Positions 41,901 through 56,300 of a stretch of DNA of 64,000 nucleotides are shown one piece after another. Each line of letters opens with the position of its first letter. The first letter of the stretch is position 1. A model generated the notes under the pieces. That model saw nothing but the letters and a program-made list of their open reading frames with translations. It was not told the origin of the DNA and ran no database searches. Where the stretch lies: the NCBI GenBank assembly GCA_948099385.1, contig CANUEZ040000159.1:7892501-7956500 (forward strand). The letters are read 5' to 3'. Position numbers and translations under genes: made by a program. Source of the stretch: Fasciola hepatica (Eukaryota; Platyhelminthes; Trematoda; Plagiorchiida; Fasciolidae).

Positions 41901-44900
41901 AAGAGCAAAACACATAGTGTGCTTCCCGCAACACATTCTATCCAAACAAATACATACTAAGTAATATCATCATGAACGCTTGCACATGCAGCCTCGTTGT
42001 TCGTTCGGTTACCAGTGACCCACACACGAATAACTATGAGAAATCACAATTCTCATTCATTCGTCCACTCCAAAATAAACAATATCCATTCACACTACAC
42101 ACCATTCAACATTAGATCCTACTGAACATATAACATCCGAGTGTACAACTATGAACACGAGTGGCCAGACGAGTACACACCACACATACCTCACGACCGA
42201 AAAGACAAGAGCAAAACACATAGTGTGATTCCCGCAACACATTCTATTCAAACAAATACATACTAAGTAATATCATCATGAACGCTTGCACATGCAGCCT
42301 CAATCTTCGTTCGGTTACCAGTGACCCACACACGAATAACTATGAAAAATCACACTTCTCATTCATTTGTCCACTCCAAAATAAACAATATCCATTCACA
42401 CTACACACCATTCAACATTAGATCCTACTGAACATATAACATCCGAGTGTACAACTATGAACACGAGTGGCCAGACGAGTACACACTACGCATACCTCAC
42501 GACCGAAAAGACAAGAGCAAAACACATAGTGTGCTTCCCGCAACACATTCTATCCAAACAAATACATACTAAGTAATATCATCATGAACGCTTGCACATG
42601 CAGCCTCAATGTTCGTTCGGTTACCAGTGACCCACACACGAATAACTATGAAAAATCACACTTCTCATTCATTTGTCCACTCCAAAATAAACAATATCCA
42701 TTCACACTACACACCATTCAACATTAGATCCTACTGAACATATAACATCCGAGTGTACAACTACGAACACGAGTGGCCAGACGAGTACACACCACACATA
42801 CCTCACGACCGAAAAGACAAGAGCAAAACACATAGTGTGCTTCCCGCAACACATTCTATCCAAACAAATACATACTAAGTAATATCATCATGAACGCTTG
42901 CACATGCAGCCTCAATGTTCGTTCGGTTACCAGTGACCCACACACGAATAACTATGAAAAACCACACTTCTCATTCATTTGTCCACTCCAAAATAAACAA
43001 TATCCATTCACACTACACACCATTCAACATTAGATCCTACTGAACATATAACATCCGAGTGTACAACTATGATCACGAGTGGCCAGACGAGTACACACCA
43101 CACATACCTCACGACCGAAAAGACAAGAGCAAAACACATAGTGTGATTCCCGCAACACATTCTATTCAAACAAATACATACTAAGTAATATCATCATGAA
43201 CCCTTGAACATGCAGCCTCAATCTTCGTTCGGTTACCAGTGACCCACACACGAATAACTATGAAAAATCACACTTCTCATTCATTTGTCCACTCCAAAAT
43301 AAACAATATCCATTCACACTACACACCATTCAACATTAGATCCTACTGAACATATAACATCCGAGTGTACAACTATGAACACGAGTGGCCAGACGAGTAC
43401 ACACCACACATACCTCACGACCGAAAAGACAAGAGCAAAACACATAGTGTGCTTCCCGCAACACATTCTATCCAAACAAATACATACTAAGTAATATCAT
43501 CATGAACGCTTGCACATGCAGCCTCAATGTTCGTTCGGTTACCAGTGACCAACACACGAATAACTATGAAAAATCACACTTCTCATTCATTTGTCCACTC
43601 CAAAATAAACAATATCCATTCACACTACACACCATTCAACATTAGATCCTACTGAACATATAACATCCGAGTGTAGAACTACGAACACGAGTGGCCAGAC
43701 GAGTACACACTACGCATACCTCACGACCGAAAAGACAAGAGCAAAACACATAGTGTGCTTCCCGCAACACATTCTATCCAAACAAATACATACTAAGTAA
43801 TATCATCATGAACGCTTGCACATGCAGCCTCAATGTTCGTTCCGTTACCAGTGACCAACACACGAATAACTATGAAAAATCACAATTCTCATTCATTTGT
43901 CCACTCCAAAATAAACAATTTCCATTCACACTACACACCATTCAACATTAGATCCTACTGAACATATAACATCCGAGTGTACAACTATGATCACGAGTGG
44001 CCAGACGAGTACACACCACACATACCTCACGACCGAAAAGACAAGAGCAAAACACATAGTGTGCTTCCCGCCACACACTCTATCCAAACAAATACATACT
44101 AAGTAATATCATCATGAACGCTTGCACATGCAGCCTCAATGTTCGTTCGGTTACCAGTGACCCACACACGAATAACTATGAAAAATCACAATTCTCATTC
44201 ATTTGTTCACTCCAAAATAAACAATATCCATTCACACTACACACCATTCAACATTAGATCCTACTGAACATATAACATCCGAGTGTACAACTATGAACAC
44301 GAGTGGCCAGACGAGTACACACCACACATACCTCACGACCGAAAAGACAAGAGCAAAACACATAGTGTGATTCCCGCAACACATTCTATTCAAACAAATA
44401 CATACTAAGTAATATCATCATGAACGCTTGCACATGCAGCCTCAATGTTCGTTCCGTTACCAGTGACCAACACACGAATAACTATGAAAAATCACAATTC
44501 TCATTCTTTTGTCCACTCCAAAATAAACAATATCCATTCACACTACACACCATTCAACATTAGATCCTACTGAACATATAACATCCGAGTGTACAACTAT
44601 GAACACGAGTGGCCAGACGAGTACACACCACACATACCTCACGACCGAAAAGACAAGAGCAAAACACATAGTGTGCTTCCCGCAACACATTCTATCCAAA
44701 CAAATACATACTAAGTAATATCATCATGAACGCTTGCACATGCAGCCTCGTTGTTCGTTCGGTTACCAGTGACCCACACACGAATAACTATGAAAAATCA
44801 CAATTCTCATTCATTCGTCCACTCCAAAATAAACAATATCCATTCACACTACACACCATTCAACATTAGATCCTACTGAACATATAACATCCGAGTGTAC

Positions 44901-44980
44901 AACTATGAACACGAGTGGCCAGACGAGTACACACTACGCATACCTCACGACCGAAAAGACAAGAGCAAAACACATAGTGT
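38914..44980 (+). repeat. Mixed satellite block with GTATACAC and CCCTTGAAC subtypes
   Basis: Ordinary 306-bp monomers. A GAGTATACACTACG subtype occurs in four monomers (about 39112, 39724, 40030, 40642), always at multiples of 306. The unusual ACCCTTGAACATG variant at 43200 recurs only at 49932, 22 monomers away, so a short segment has been copied over 6.7 kb. The first CGTTCCGTTACC monomer of the window appears at 43836. Nothing other than satellite is present. Confidence 0.82.
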
Positions 44981-47900
44981 GCTTCCCGCAACACATTCTA
45001 TCCAAACAAATACATACTAAGTAATATCATCATGAACGCTTGCACATGCAGCCTCGTTGTTCGTTCGGTTACCAGTGACCCACACACGAATAACTATGAG
45101 AAATCACAATTCTCATTCATTCGTCCACTCCAAAATAAACAATATCCATTCACACTACACACCATTCAACATTAGATCCTACTGAACATATAACATCCGA
45201 GTGTACAACTATGAACACGAGTGGCCAGACGAGTACACACCACACATACCTCACGACCGAAAAGACAAGAGCAAAACACATAGTGTGATTCCCGCAACAC
45301 ATTCTATTCAAACAAATACATACTAAGTAATATCATCATGAACGCTTGCACATGCAGCCTCAATGTTCGTTCCGTTACCAGTGACCAACACACGAATAAC
45401 TATGAAAAATCACAATTCTCATTCTTTTGTCCACTCCAAAATAAACAATATCCATTCACACTACACACCATTCAACATTAGATCCTACTGAACATATAAC
45501 ATCCGAGTGTACAACTATGAACACGAGTGGCCAGACGAGTACACACTACGCATACCTCACGACCGAAAAGACAAGAGCAAAACACATAGTGTGCTTCCCG
45601 CAACACATTCTATCCAAACAAATACATACTAAGTAATATCATCATGAACGCTTGCACATGCAGCCTCAATGTTCGTTCGGTTACCAGTGACCCACACACG
45701 AATAACTATGAAAAATCACACTTCTCATTCATTTGTCCACTCCAAAATAAACAATATCCATTCACACTACACACCATTCAACATTAGATCCTACTGAACA
45801 TATAACATCCGAGTGTACAACTATGAACACGAGTGGCCAGACGAGTACACACTACGCATACCTCACGACCGAAAAGACAAGAGCAAAACACATAGTGTGC
45901 TTCCCGCAACACATTCTATCCAAACAAATACATACTAAGTAATATCATCATGAACGCTTGCACATGCAGCCTCAATGTTCGTTCGGTTACCAGTGACCAA
46001 CACACGAATAACTACGAAAAATCACACTTCTCATTCATTTGTCCACTCCAAAATAAACAATATCCATTCACACTACACACCATTCAACATTAGATCCTAC
46101 TGAACATATAACATCCGAGTGTACAACTATGAACACGAGTGGCCAGACGAGTACACACCACACATACCTCACGACCGAAAAGACAAGAGCAAAACACATA
46201 GTGTGCTTCCCGCAACACATTCTATCCAAACAAATACATACTAAGTAATATCATCATGAACGCTTGCACATGCAGCCTCAATCTTCGTTCGGTTACCAGT
46301 GACCCACACACGAATAACTATGAAAAATCACACTTCTCATTCATTTGTCCACTCCAAAATAAACAATATCCATTCACACTACACACCATTCAACATTAGA
46401 TCCTACTGAACATATAACATCCGAGTGTACAACTATGAACACGAGTGGCCAGACGAGTACACACCACACATACCTCACGACCGAAAAGACAAGAGCAAAA
46501 CACATAGTGTGCTTCCCGCAACACATTCTATCCAAACAAATACATACTAAGTAATATCATCATGAACGCTTGCACATGCAGCCTCAATCTTCGTTCGGTT
46601 ACCAGTGACCCACACACGAATAACTATGAAAAATCACACTTCTCATTCATTTGTCCACTCCAAAATAAACAATATCCATTCACACTACACACCATTCAAC
46701 ATTAGATCCTACTGAACATATAACATCCGAGTGTACAACTATGAACACGAGTGGCCAGACGAGTACACACCACACATACCTCACGACCGAAAAGACAAGA
46801 GCAAAACACATAGTGTGCTTCCCGCAACACATTCTATCCAAACAAATACATACTAAGTAATATCATCATGAACGCTTGCACATGCAGCCTCAATCTTCGT
46901 TCGGTTACCAGTGACCCACACACGAATAACTATGAAAAATCACACTTCTCATTCATTTGTCCACTCCAAAATAAACAATATCCATTCACACTACACACCA
47001 TTCAACATTAGATCCTACTGAACATATAACATCCGAGTGTACAACTATGAACACGAGTGGCCAGACGAGTACACACCACACATACCTCACGACCGAAAAG
47101 ACAAGAGCAAAACACATAGTGTGATTCCCGCAACACATTCTATTCAAACAAATACATACTAAGTAATATCATCATGAACGCTTGCACATGCAGCCTCAAT
47201 GTTCGTTCCGTTACCAGTGACCAACACACGAATAACTATGAAAAATCACAATTCTCATTCTTTTGTCCACTCCAAAATAAACAATATCCATTCACACTAC
47301 ACACCATTCAACATTAGATCCTACTGAACATATAACATCCGAGTGTACAACTATGAACACGAGTGGCCAGACGAGTACACACTACGCATACCTCACGACC
47401 GAAAAGACAAGAGCAAAACACATAGTGTGCTTCCCGCAACACATTCTATCCAAACAAATACATACTAAGTAATATCATCATGAACGCTTGCACATGCAGC
47501 CTCAATGTTCGTTCGGTTACCAGTGACCCACACACGAATAACTATGAAAAATCACACTTCTCATTCATTTGTCCACTCCAAAATAAACAATATCCATTCA
47601 CACTACACACCATTCAACATTAGATCCTACTGAACATATAACATCCGAGTGTACAACTATGAACACGAGTGGCCAGACGAGTACACACCACACATACCTC
47701 ACGACCGAAAAGACAAGAGCAAAACACATAGTGTGATTCCCGCAACACATTCTATTCAAACAAATACATACTAAGTAATATCATCATGAACGCTTGCACA
47801 TGCAGCCTCGTTGTTCGTTCGGTTACCAGTGACCCACACACGAATAACTATGAGAAATCACAATTCTCATTCATTCGTCCACTCCAAAATAAACAATATC

Positions 47901-49932
47901 CATTCACACTACACACCATTCAACATTAGATCCTACTGAACATATAACATCCGAGTGTACAACTATGAACACGAGTGGCCAGACGAGTACACACCACACA
48001 TACCTCACGACCGAAAAGACAAGAGCAAAACACATAGTGTGATTCCCGCAACACATTCTATTCAAACAAATACATACTAAGTAATATCATCATGAACGCT
48101 TGCACATGCAGCCTCAATGTTCGTTCCGTTACCAGTGACCAACACACGAATAACTATGAAAAATCACAATTCTCATTCTTTTGTCCACTCCAAAATAAAC
48201 AATATCCATTCACACTACACACCATTCAACATTAGATCCTACTGAACATATAACATCCGAGTGTACAACTATGAACACGAGTGGCCAGACGAGTACACAC
48301 TACGCATACCTCACGACCGAAAAGACAAGAGCAAAACACATAGTGTGCTTCCCGCAACACATTCTATTCAAACAAATACATACTAAGTAATATCATCATG
48401 AACGCTTGCACATGCAGCCTCAATCTTCGTTCGGTTACCAGTGACCCACACACGAATAACTATGAAAAATCACACTTCTCATTCATTTGTCCACTCCAAA
48501 ATAAACAATATCCATTCACACTACACACCATTCAACATTAGATCCTACTGAACATATAACATCCGAGTGTACAACTATGAACACGAGTGGCCAGACGAGT
48601 ACACACTACGCATACCTCACGACCGAAAAGACAAGAGCAAAACACATAGTGTGCTTCCCGCAACACATTCTATCCAAACAAATACATACTAAGTAATATC
48701 ATCATGAACGCTTGCACATGCAGCCTCAATGTTCGTTCGGTTACCAGTGACCCACACACGAATAACTACGAAAAATCACACTTCTCATTCATTTGTCCAC
48801 TCCAAAATAAACAATATCCATTCACACTACACACCATTCAACATTAGATCCTACTGAACATATAACATCCGAGTGTACAACTATGAACACGAGTGGCCAG
48901 ACGAGTACACACCACACATACCTCACGACCGAAAAGACAAGAGCAAAACACATAGTGTGCTTCCCGCAACACATTCTATCCAAACAAATACATACTAAGT
49001 AATATCATCATGAACGCTTGCACATGCAGCCTCAATCTTCGTTCGGTTACCAGTGACCCACACACGAATAACTATGAAAAATCACACTTCTCATTCATTT
49101 GTCCACTCCAAAATAAACAATATCCATTCACACTACACACCATTCAACATTAGATCCTACTGAACATATAACATCCGAGTGTACAACTATGAACACGAGT
49201 GGCCAGACGAGTACACACCACACATACCTCACGACCGAAAAGACAAGAGCAAAACACATAGTGTGCTTCCCGCAACACATTCTATCCAAACAAATACATA
49301 CTAAGTAATATCATCATGAACGCTTGCACATGCAGCCTCAATCTTCGTTCGGTTACCAGTGACCCACACACGAATAACTATGAAAAATCACACTTCTCAT
49401 TCATTTGTCCACTCCAAAATAAACAATATCCATTCACACTACACACCATTCAACATTAGATCCTACTGAACATATAACATCCGAGTGTACAACTATGAAC
49501 ACGAGTGGCCAGACGAGTACACACCACACATACCTCACGACCGAAAAGACAAGAGCAAAACACATAGTGTGCTTCCCGCAACACATTCTATCCAAACAAA
49601 TACATACTAAGTAATATCATCATGAACGCTTGCACATGCAGCCTCAATCTTCGTTCGGTTACCAGTGACCCACACACGAATAACTATGAAAAATCACACT
49701 TCTCATTCATTTGTCCACTCCAAAATAAACAATATCCATTCACACTACACACCATTCAACATTAGATCCTACTGAACATATAACATCCGAGTGTACAACT
49801 ATGAACACGAGTGGCCAGACGAGTACACACCACACATACCTCACGACCGAAAAGACAAGAGCAAAACACATAGTGTGATTCCCGCAACACATTCTATTCA
49901 AACAAATACATACTAAGTAATATCATCATGAA
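44981..49932 (+). repeat. 9-mer (2,754 bp) duplication with homogenised triplets
   Basis: Bases about 44981-47178 correspond to 47735-49932 at 2,754 bp (9 x 306), with several differences. Matching markers are the GATTCCCG/TATTCAAAC/GTTCCGTTACC monomers (45287/48041), ACTACGAAAAATC (46011/48765), and three consecutive monomers of one type (46205-47122 and 48959-49876) that look identical to each other within each triplet. The copy limits are set by ACGCTTGC versus ACCCTTGAAC after 47178/49932. Confidence 0.83.
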
Positions 49933-50698
49933 CCCTTGAACATGCAGCCTCAATCTTCGTTCGGTTACCAGTGACCCACACACGAATAACTATGAAAAAT
50001 CACACTTCTCATTCATTTGTCCACTCCAAAATAAACAATATCCATTCACACTACACACCATTCAACATTAGATCCTACTGAACATATAACATCCGAGTGT
50101 ACAACTATGAACACGAGTGGCCAGACGAGTACACACCACACATACCTCACGACCGAAAAGACAAGAGCAAAACACATAGTGTGCTTCCCGCAACACATTC
50201 TATCCAAACAAATACATACTAAGTAATATCATCATGAACGCTTGCACATGCAGCCTCAATGTTCGTTCGGTTACCAGTGACCAACACACGAATAACTATG
50301 AAAAATCACACTTCTCATTCATTTGTCCACTCCAAAATAAACAATTTCCATTCACACTACACACCATTCAACATTAGATCCTACTGAACATATAACATCC
50401 GAGTGTACAACTATGAACACGAGTGGCCAGACGAGTACACACCACACATACCTCACGACCGAAAAGACAAGAGCAAAACACATAGTGTGCTTCCCGCAAC
50501 ACATTCTATCCAAACAAATACATACTAAGTAATATCATCATGAACGCTTGCACATGCAGCCTCAATGTTCGTTCGGTTACCAGTGACCCACACACGAATA
50601 ACTATGAAAAATCACAATTCTCATTCATTTGTCCACTCCAAAATAAACAATATCCATTCACACTACACACCATTCAACATTAGATCCTACTGAACATA
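49933..50698 (+). repeat. Short satellite segment between the 9-mer and 15-mer duplications
   Basis: About two and a half 306-bp monomers. The first carries ACCCTTGAAC; the second carries GACCAACAC with AACAATTTCC at 50340, a pair of markers found again 612 bp later at 50952, which suggests a further dimer step just inside the 15-mer unit. Confidence 0.8.
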
Positions 50699-51406
50699 TA
50701 ACATCCGAGTGTACAACTATGAACACGAGTGGCCAGACGAGTACACACCACACATACCTCACGACCGAAAAGACAAGAGCAAAACACATAGTGTGATTCC
50801 CGCAACACATTCTATTCAAACAAATACATACTAAGTAATATCATCATGAACGCTTGCACATGCAGCCTCAATGTTCGTTCGGTTACCAGTGACCAACACA
50901 CGAATAACTATGAAAAATCACACTTCTCATTCATTTGTCCACTCCAAAATAAACAATTTCCATTCACACTACACACCATTCAACATTAGATCCTACTGAA
51001 CATATAACATCCGAGTGTACAACTATGAACACGAGTGGCCAGACGAGTACACACCACACATACCTCACGACCGAAAAGACAAGAGCAAAACACATAGTGT
51101 GCTTCCCGCAACACATTCTATCCAAACAAATACATACTAAGTAATATCATCATGAACGCTTGCACATGCAGCCTCAATCTTCGTTCGGTTACCAGTGACC
51201 CACACACGAATAACTATGAAAAATCACAATTCTCATTCATTTGTCCACTCCAAAATAAACAATATCCATTCACACTACACACCATTCAACATTAGATCCT
51301 ACTGAACATATAACATCCGAGTGTACAACTATGAACACGAGTGGCCAGACGAGTACACACCACACATACCTCACGACCGAAAAGACAAGAGCAAAACACA
51401 TAGTGT

Positions 51407-51711
51407 GATTCCCGCAACACATTCTATTCAAACAAATACATACTAAGTAATATCATCATGAACGCTTGCACATGCAGCCTCAATCTTCGTTCCGTTACCA
51501 GTGACCAACACACGAATAACTATGAAAAATCACAATTCTCATTCTTTTGTCCACCCCAAATAAACAATATCCATTCACACTACACACCATTCAACATTAG
51601 ATCCTACTGAACATATAACATCCGAGTGTACAACTATGAACACGAGTGGCCAGACGAGTACACACTACGCATACCTCACGACCGAAAAGACAAGAGCAAA
51701 ACACATAGTGT
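51407..51711 (+). repeat. 305-bp monomer with 1-bp deletion (first copy)
   Basis: CCACCCCAAATAAAC at 51551 replaces the usual CCACTCCAAAATAAAC: one T-to-C change and one A lost from the AAAA run. AATAAA is kept. All later monomer starts shift by one base. The same allele appears at 56140, copied by the 15-mer duplication. Confidence 0.94.
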
Positions 51712-54700
51712 GCTTCCCGCAACACATTCTATCCAAACAAATACATACTAAGTAATATCATCATGAACGCTTGCACATGCAGCCTCGTTGTTCGTTCGGT
51801 TACCAGTGACCCACACACGAATAACTATGAGAAATCACAATTCTCATTCATTCGTCCACTCCAAAATAAACAATATCCATTCACACTACACACCATTCAA
51901 CATTAGATCCTACTGAACATATAACATCCGAGTGTACAACTATGAACACGAGTGGCCAGACGAGTACACACTACGCATACCTCACGACCGAAAAGACAAG
52001 AGCAAAACACATAGTGTGCTTCCCGCAACACATTCTATTCAAACAAATACATACTAAGTAATATCATCATGAACGCTTGCACATGCAGCCTCGTTGTTCG
52101 TTCGGTTACCAGTGACCCACACACGAATAACTATGAGAAATCACAATTCTCATTCATTCGTCCACTCCAAAATAAACAATATCCATTCACACTACACACC
52201 ATTCAACATTAGATCCTACTGAACATATAACATCCGAGTGTACAACTATGAACACGAGTGGCCAGACGAGTACACACTACGCATACCTCACGACCGAAAA
52301 GACAAGAGCAAAACACATAGTGTGATTCCCGCAACACATTCTATTCAAACAAATACATACTAAGTAATATCATCATGAACGCTTGCACATGCAGCCTCAA
52401 TGTTCGTTCCGTTACCAGTGACCAACACACGAATAACTATGAAAAATCACAATTCTCATTCTTTTGTCCACTCCAAAATAAACAATATCCATTCACACTA
52501 CACACCATTCAACATTAGATCCTACTGAACATATAACATCCGAGTGTACAACTATGAACACGAGTGGCCAGACGAGTACACACTACGCATACCTCACGAC
52601 CGAAAAGACAAGAGCAAAACACATAGTGTGCTTCCCGCAACACATTCTATCCAAACAAATACATACTAAGTAATATCATCATGAACGCTTGCACATGCAG
52701 CCTCAATCTTCGTTCGGTTACCAGTGACCCACACACGAATAACTATGAAAAATCACACTTCTCATTCATTTGTCCACTCCAAAATAAACAATATCCATTC
52801 ACACTACACACCATTCAACATTAGATCCTACTGAACATATAACATCCGAGTGTACAACTATGAACACGAGTGGCCAGACGAGTACACACTACGCATACCT
52901 CACGACCGAAAAGACAAGAGCAAAACACATAGTGTGCTTCCCGCAACACATTCTATCCAAACAAATACATACTAAGTAATATCATCATGAACGCTTGCAC
53001 ATGCAGCCTCGTTGTTCGTTCGGTTACCAGTGACCCACACACGAATAACTATGAGAAATCACAATTCTCATTCTTTTGTCCACTCCAAAATAAACAATAT
53101 CCATTCACACTACACACCATTCAACATTAGATCCTACTGAACATATAACATCCGAGTGTACAACTATGAACACGAGTGGCCAGACGAGTACACACCACAC
53201 ATACCTCACGACCGAAAAGACAAGAGCAAAACACATAGTGTGATTCCCGCAACACATTCTATTCAAACAAATACATACTAAGTAATATCATCATGAACGC
53301 TTGCACATGCAGCCTCAATCTTCGTTCGGTTACCAGTGACCCACACACGAATAACTACGAAAAATCACACTTCTCATTCATTTGTCCACTCCAAAATAAA
53401 CAATATCCATTCACACTACACACCATTCAACATTAGATCCTACTGAACATGTAACATCCGAGTGTACAACTATGAACACGAGTGGCCAGACGAGTACACA
53501 CTACGCATACCTCACGACCGAAAAGACAAGAGCAAAACACATAGTGTGCTTCCCGCAACACATTCTATCCAAACAAATACATACTAAGTAATATCATCAT
53601 GAACGCTTGCACATGCAGCCTCAATGTTCGTTCGGTTACCAGTGACCAACACACGAATAACTACGAAAAATCACACTTCTCATTCATTTGTCCACTCCAA
53701 AATAAACAATATCCATTCACACTACACACCATTCAACATTAGATCCTACTGAACATATAACATCCGAGTGTACAACTATGAACACGAGTGGCCAGACGAG
53801 TACACACCACACATACCTCACGACCGAAAAGACAAGAGCAAAACACATAGTGTGCTTCCCGCAACACATTCTATCCAAACAAATACATACTAAGTAATAT
53901 CATCATGAACGCTTGCACATGCAGCCTCAATCTTCGTTCGGTTACCAGTGACCAACACACGAATAACTATGAAAAATCACACTTCTCATTCATTTGTCCA
54001 CTCCAAAATAAACAATATCCATTCACACTACACACCATTCAACATTAGATCCTACTGAACATATAACATCCGAGTGTACAACTATGATCACGAGTGGCCA
54101 GACGAGTACACACCACACATATCTCACGACCGAAAAGACAAGAGCAAAACACATAGTGTGCTTCCCGCAACACATTCTATCCAAACAAATACATACTAAG
54201 TAATATCATCATGAACGCTTGCACATGCAGCCTCGTTGTTCGTTCGGTTACCAGTGACCAACACACGAATAACTATGAAAAATCACACTTCTCATTCATT
54301 CGTCCACTCCAAAATAAACAATATCCATTCACACTACACACCATTCAACATTAGATCCTACTGAACATATAACATCCGAGTGTACAACTATGAACACGAG
54401 TGGCCAGACGAGTACACACCACACACACCTCACGACCGAAAAGACAAGAGCAAAACACATAGTGTGCTTCCCGCAACACATTCTATTCAAACAAATACAT
54501 ACTAAGTAATATCATCATGAACGCTTGCACATGCAGCCTCAATCTTCGTTCGGTTACCAGTGACCCACACACGAATAACTACGAAAAATCACACTTCTCA
54601 TTCATTTGTCCACTCCAAAATAAACAATATCCATTCACACTACACACCATTCAACATTAGATCCTACTGAACATATAACATCCGAGTGTACAACTACGAA

Positions 54701-55995
54701 CACGAGTGGCCAGACGAGTACACACCACACATACCTCACGACCGAAAAGACAAGAGCAAAACACATAGTGTGCTTCCCGCAACACATTCTATCCAAACAA
54801 ATACATACTAAGTAATATCATCATGAACGCTTGCACATGCAGCCTCAATCTTCGTTCGGTTACCAGTGACCAACACACGAATAACTATGAAAAATCACAC
54901 TTCTCATTCATTTGTCCACTCCAAAATAAACAATATCCATTCACACTACACACCATTCAACATTAGATCCTACTGAACATATAACATCCGAGTGTACAAC
55001 TATGATCACGAGTGGCCAGACGAGTACACACTAAGCATACCTCACGACCGAAAAGACAAGAGCAAAACACATAGTGTGCTTCCCGCAACACATTCTATCC
55101 AAACAAATACATACTAAGTAATATCATCATGAACGCTTGCACATGCAGCCTCAATCTTCGTTCGGTTACCAGTGACCCACACACGAATAACTATGAAAAA
55201 TCACACTTCTCATTCATTTGTCCACTCCAAAATAAACAATATCCATTCACACTACACACCATTCAACATTAGATCCTACTGAACATGTAACATCCGAGTG
55301 TACAACTATGAACACGAGTGGCCAGACGAGTACACACCACACATACCTCACGACCGAAAAGACAAGAGCAAAACACATAGTGTGATTCCCGCAACACATT
55401 CTATTCAAACAAATACATACTAAGTAATATCATCATGAACGCTTGCACATGCAGCCTCAATGTTCGTTCGGTTACCAGTGACCAACACACGAATAACTAT
55501 GAAAAATCACACTTCTCATTCATTTGTCCACTCCAAAATAAACAATTTCCATTCACACTACACACCATTCAACATTAGATCCTACTGAACATATAACATC
55601 CGAGTGTACAACTATGAACACGAGTGGCCAGACGAGTACACACCACACATACCTCACGACCGAAAAGACAAGAGCAAAACACATAGTGTGCTTCCCGCAA
55701 CACATTCTATCCAAACAAATACATACTAAGTAATATCATCATGAACGCTTGCACATGCAGCCTCAATCTTCGTTCGGTTACCAGTGACCCACACACGAAT
55801 AACTATGAAAAATCACAATTCTCATTCATTTGTCCACTCCAAAATAAACAATATCCATTCACACTACACACCATTCAACATTAGATCCTACTGAACATAT
55901 AACATCCGAGTGTACAACTATGAACACGAGTGGCCAGACGAGTACACACCACACATACCTCACGACCGAAAAGACAAGAGCAAAACACATAGTGT

Positions 55996-56300
55996 GATTC
56001 CCGCAACACATTCTATTCAAACAAATACATACTAAGTAATATCATCATGAACGCTTGCACATGCAGCCTCAATCTTCGTTCCGTTACCAGTGACCAACAC
56101 ACGAATAACTATGAAAAATCACAATTCTCATTCTTTTGTCCACCCCAAATAAACAATATCCATTCACACTACACACCATTCAACATTAGATCCTACTGAA
56201 CATATAACATCCGAGTGTACAACTATGAACACGAGTGGCCAGACGAGTACACACTACGCATACCTCACGACCGAAAAGACAAGAGCAAAACACATAGTGT
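55996..56300 (+). repeat. 305-bp monomer with 1-bp deletion (second copy)
   Basis: This has the same linked T-to-C change and single-A deletion as the monomer at 51407, 4,589 bp upstream, and the same flanking types (GATTCCCG, TATTCAAAC, CAATCTTCG, GTTCCGTTACC). It is a copy of that monomer and not an independent deletion. Confidence 0.94.
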
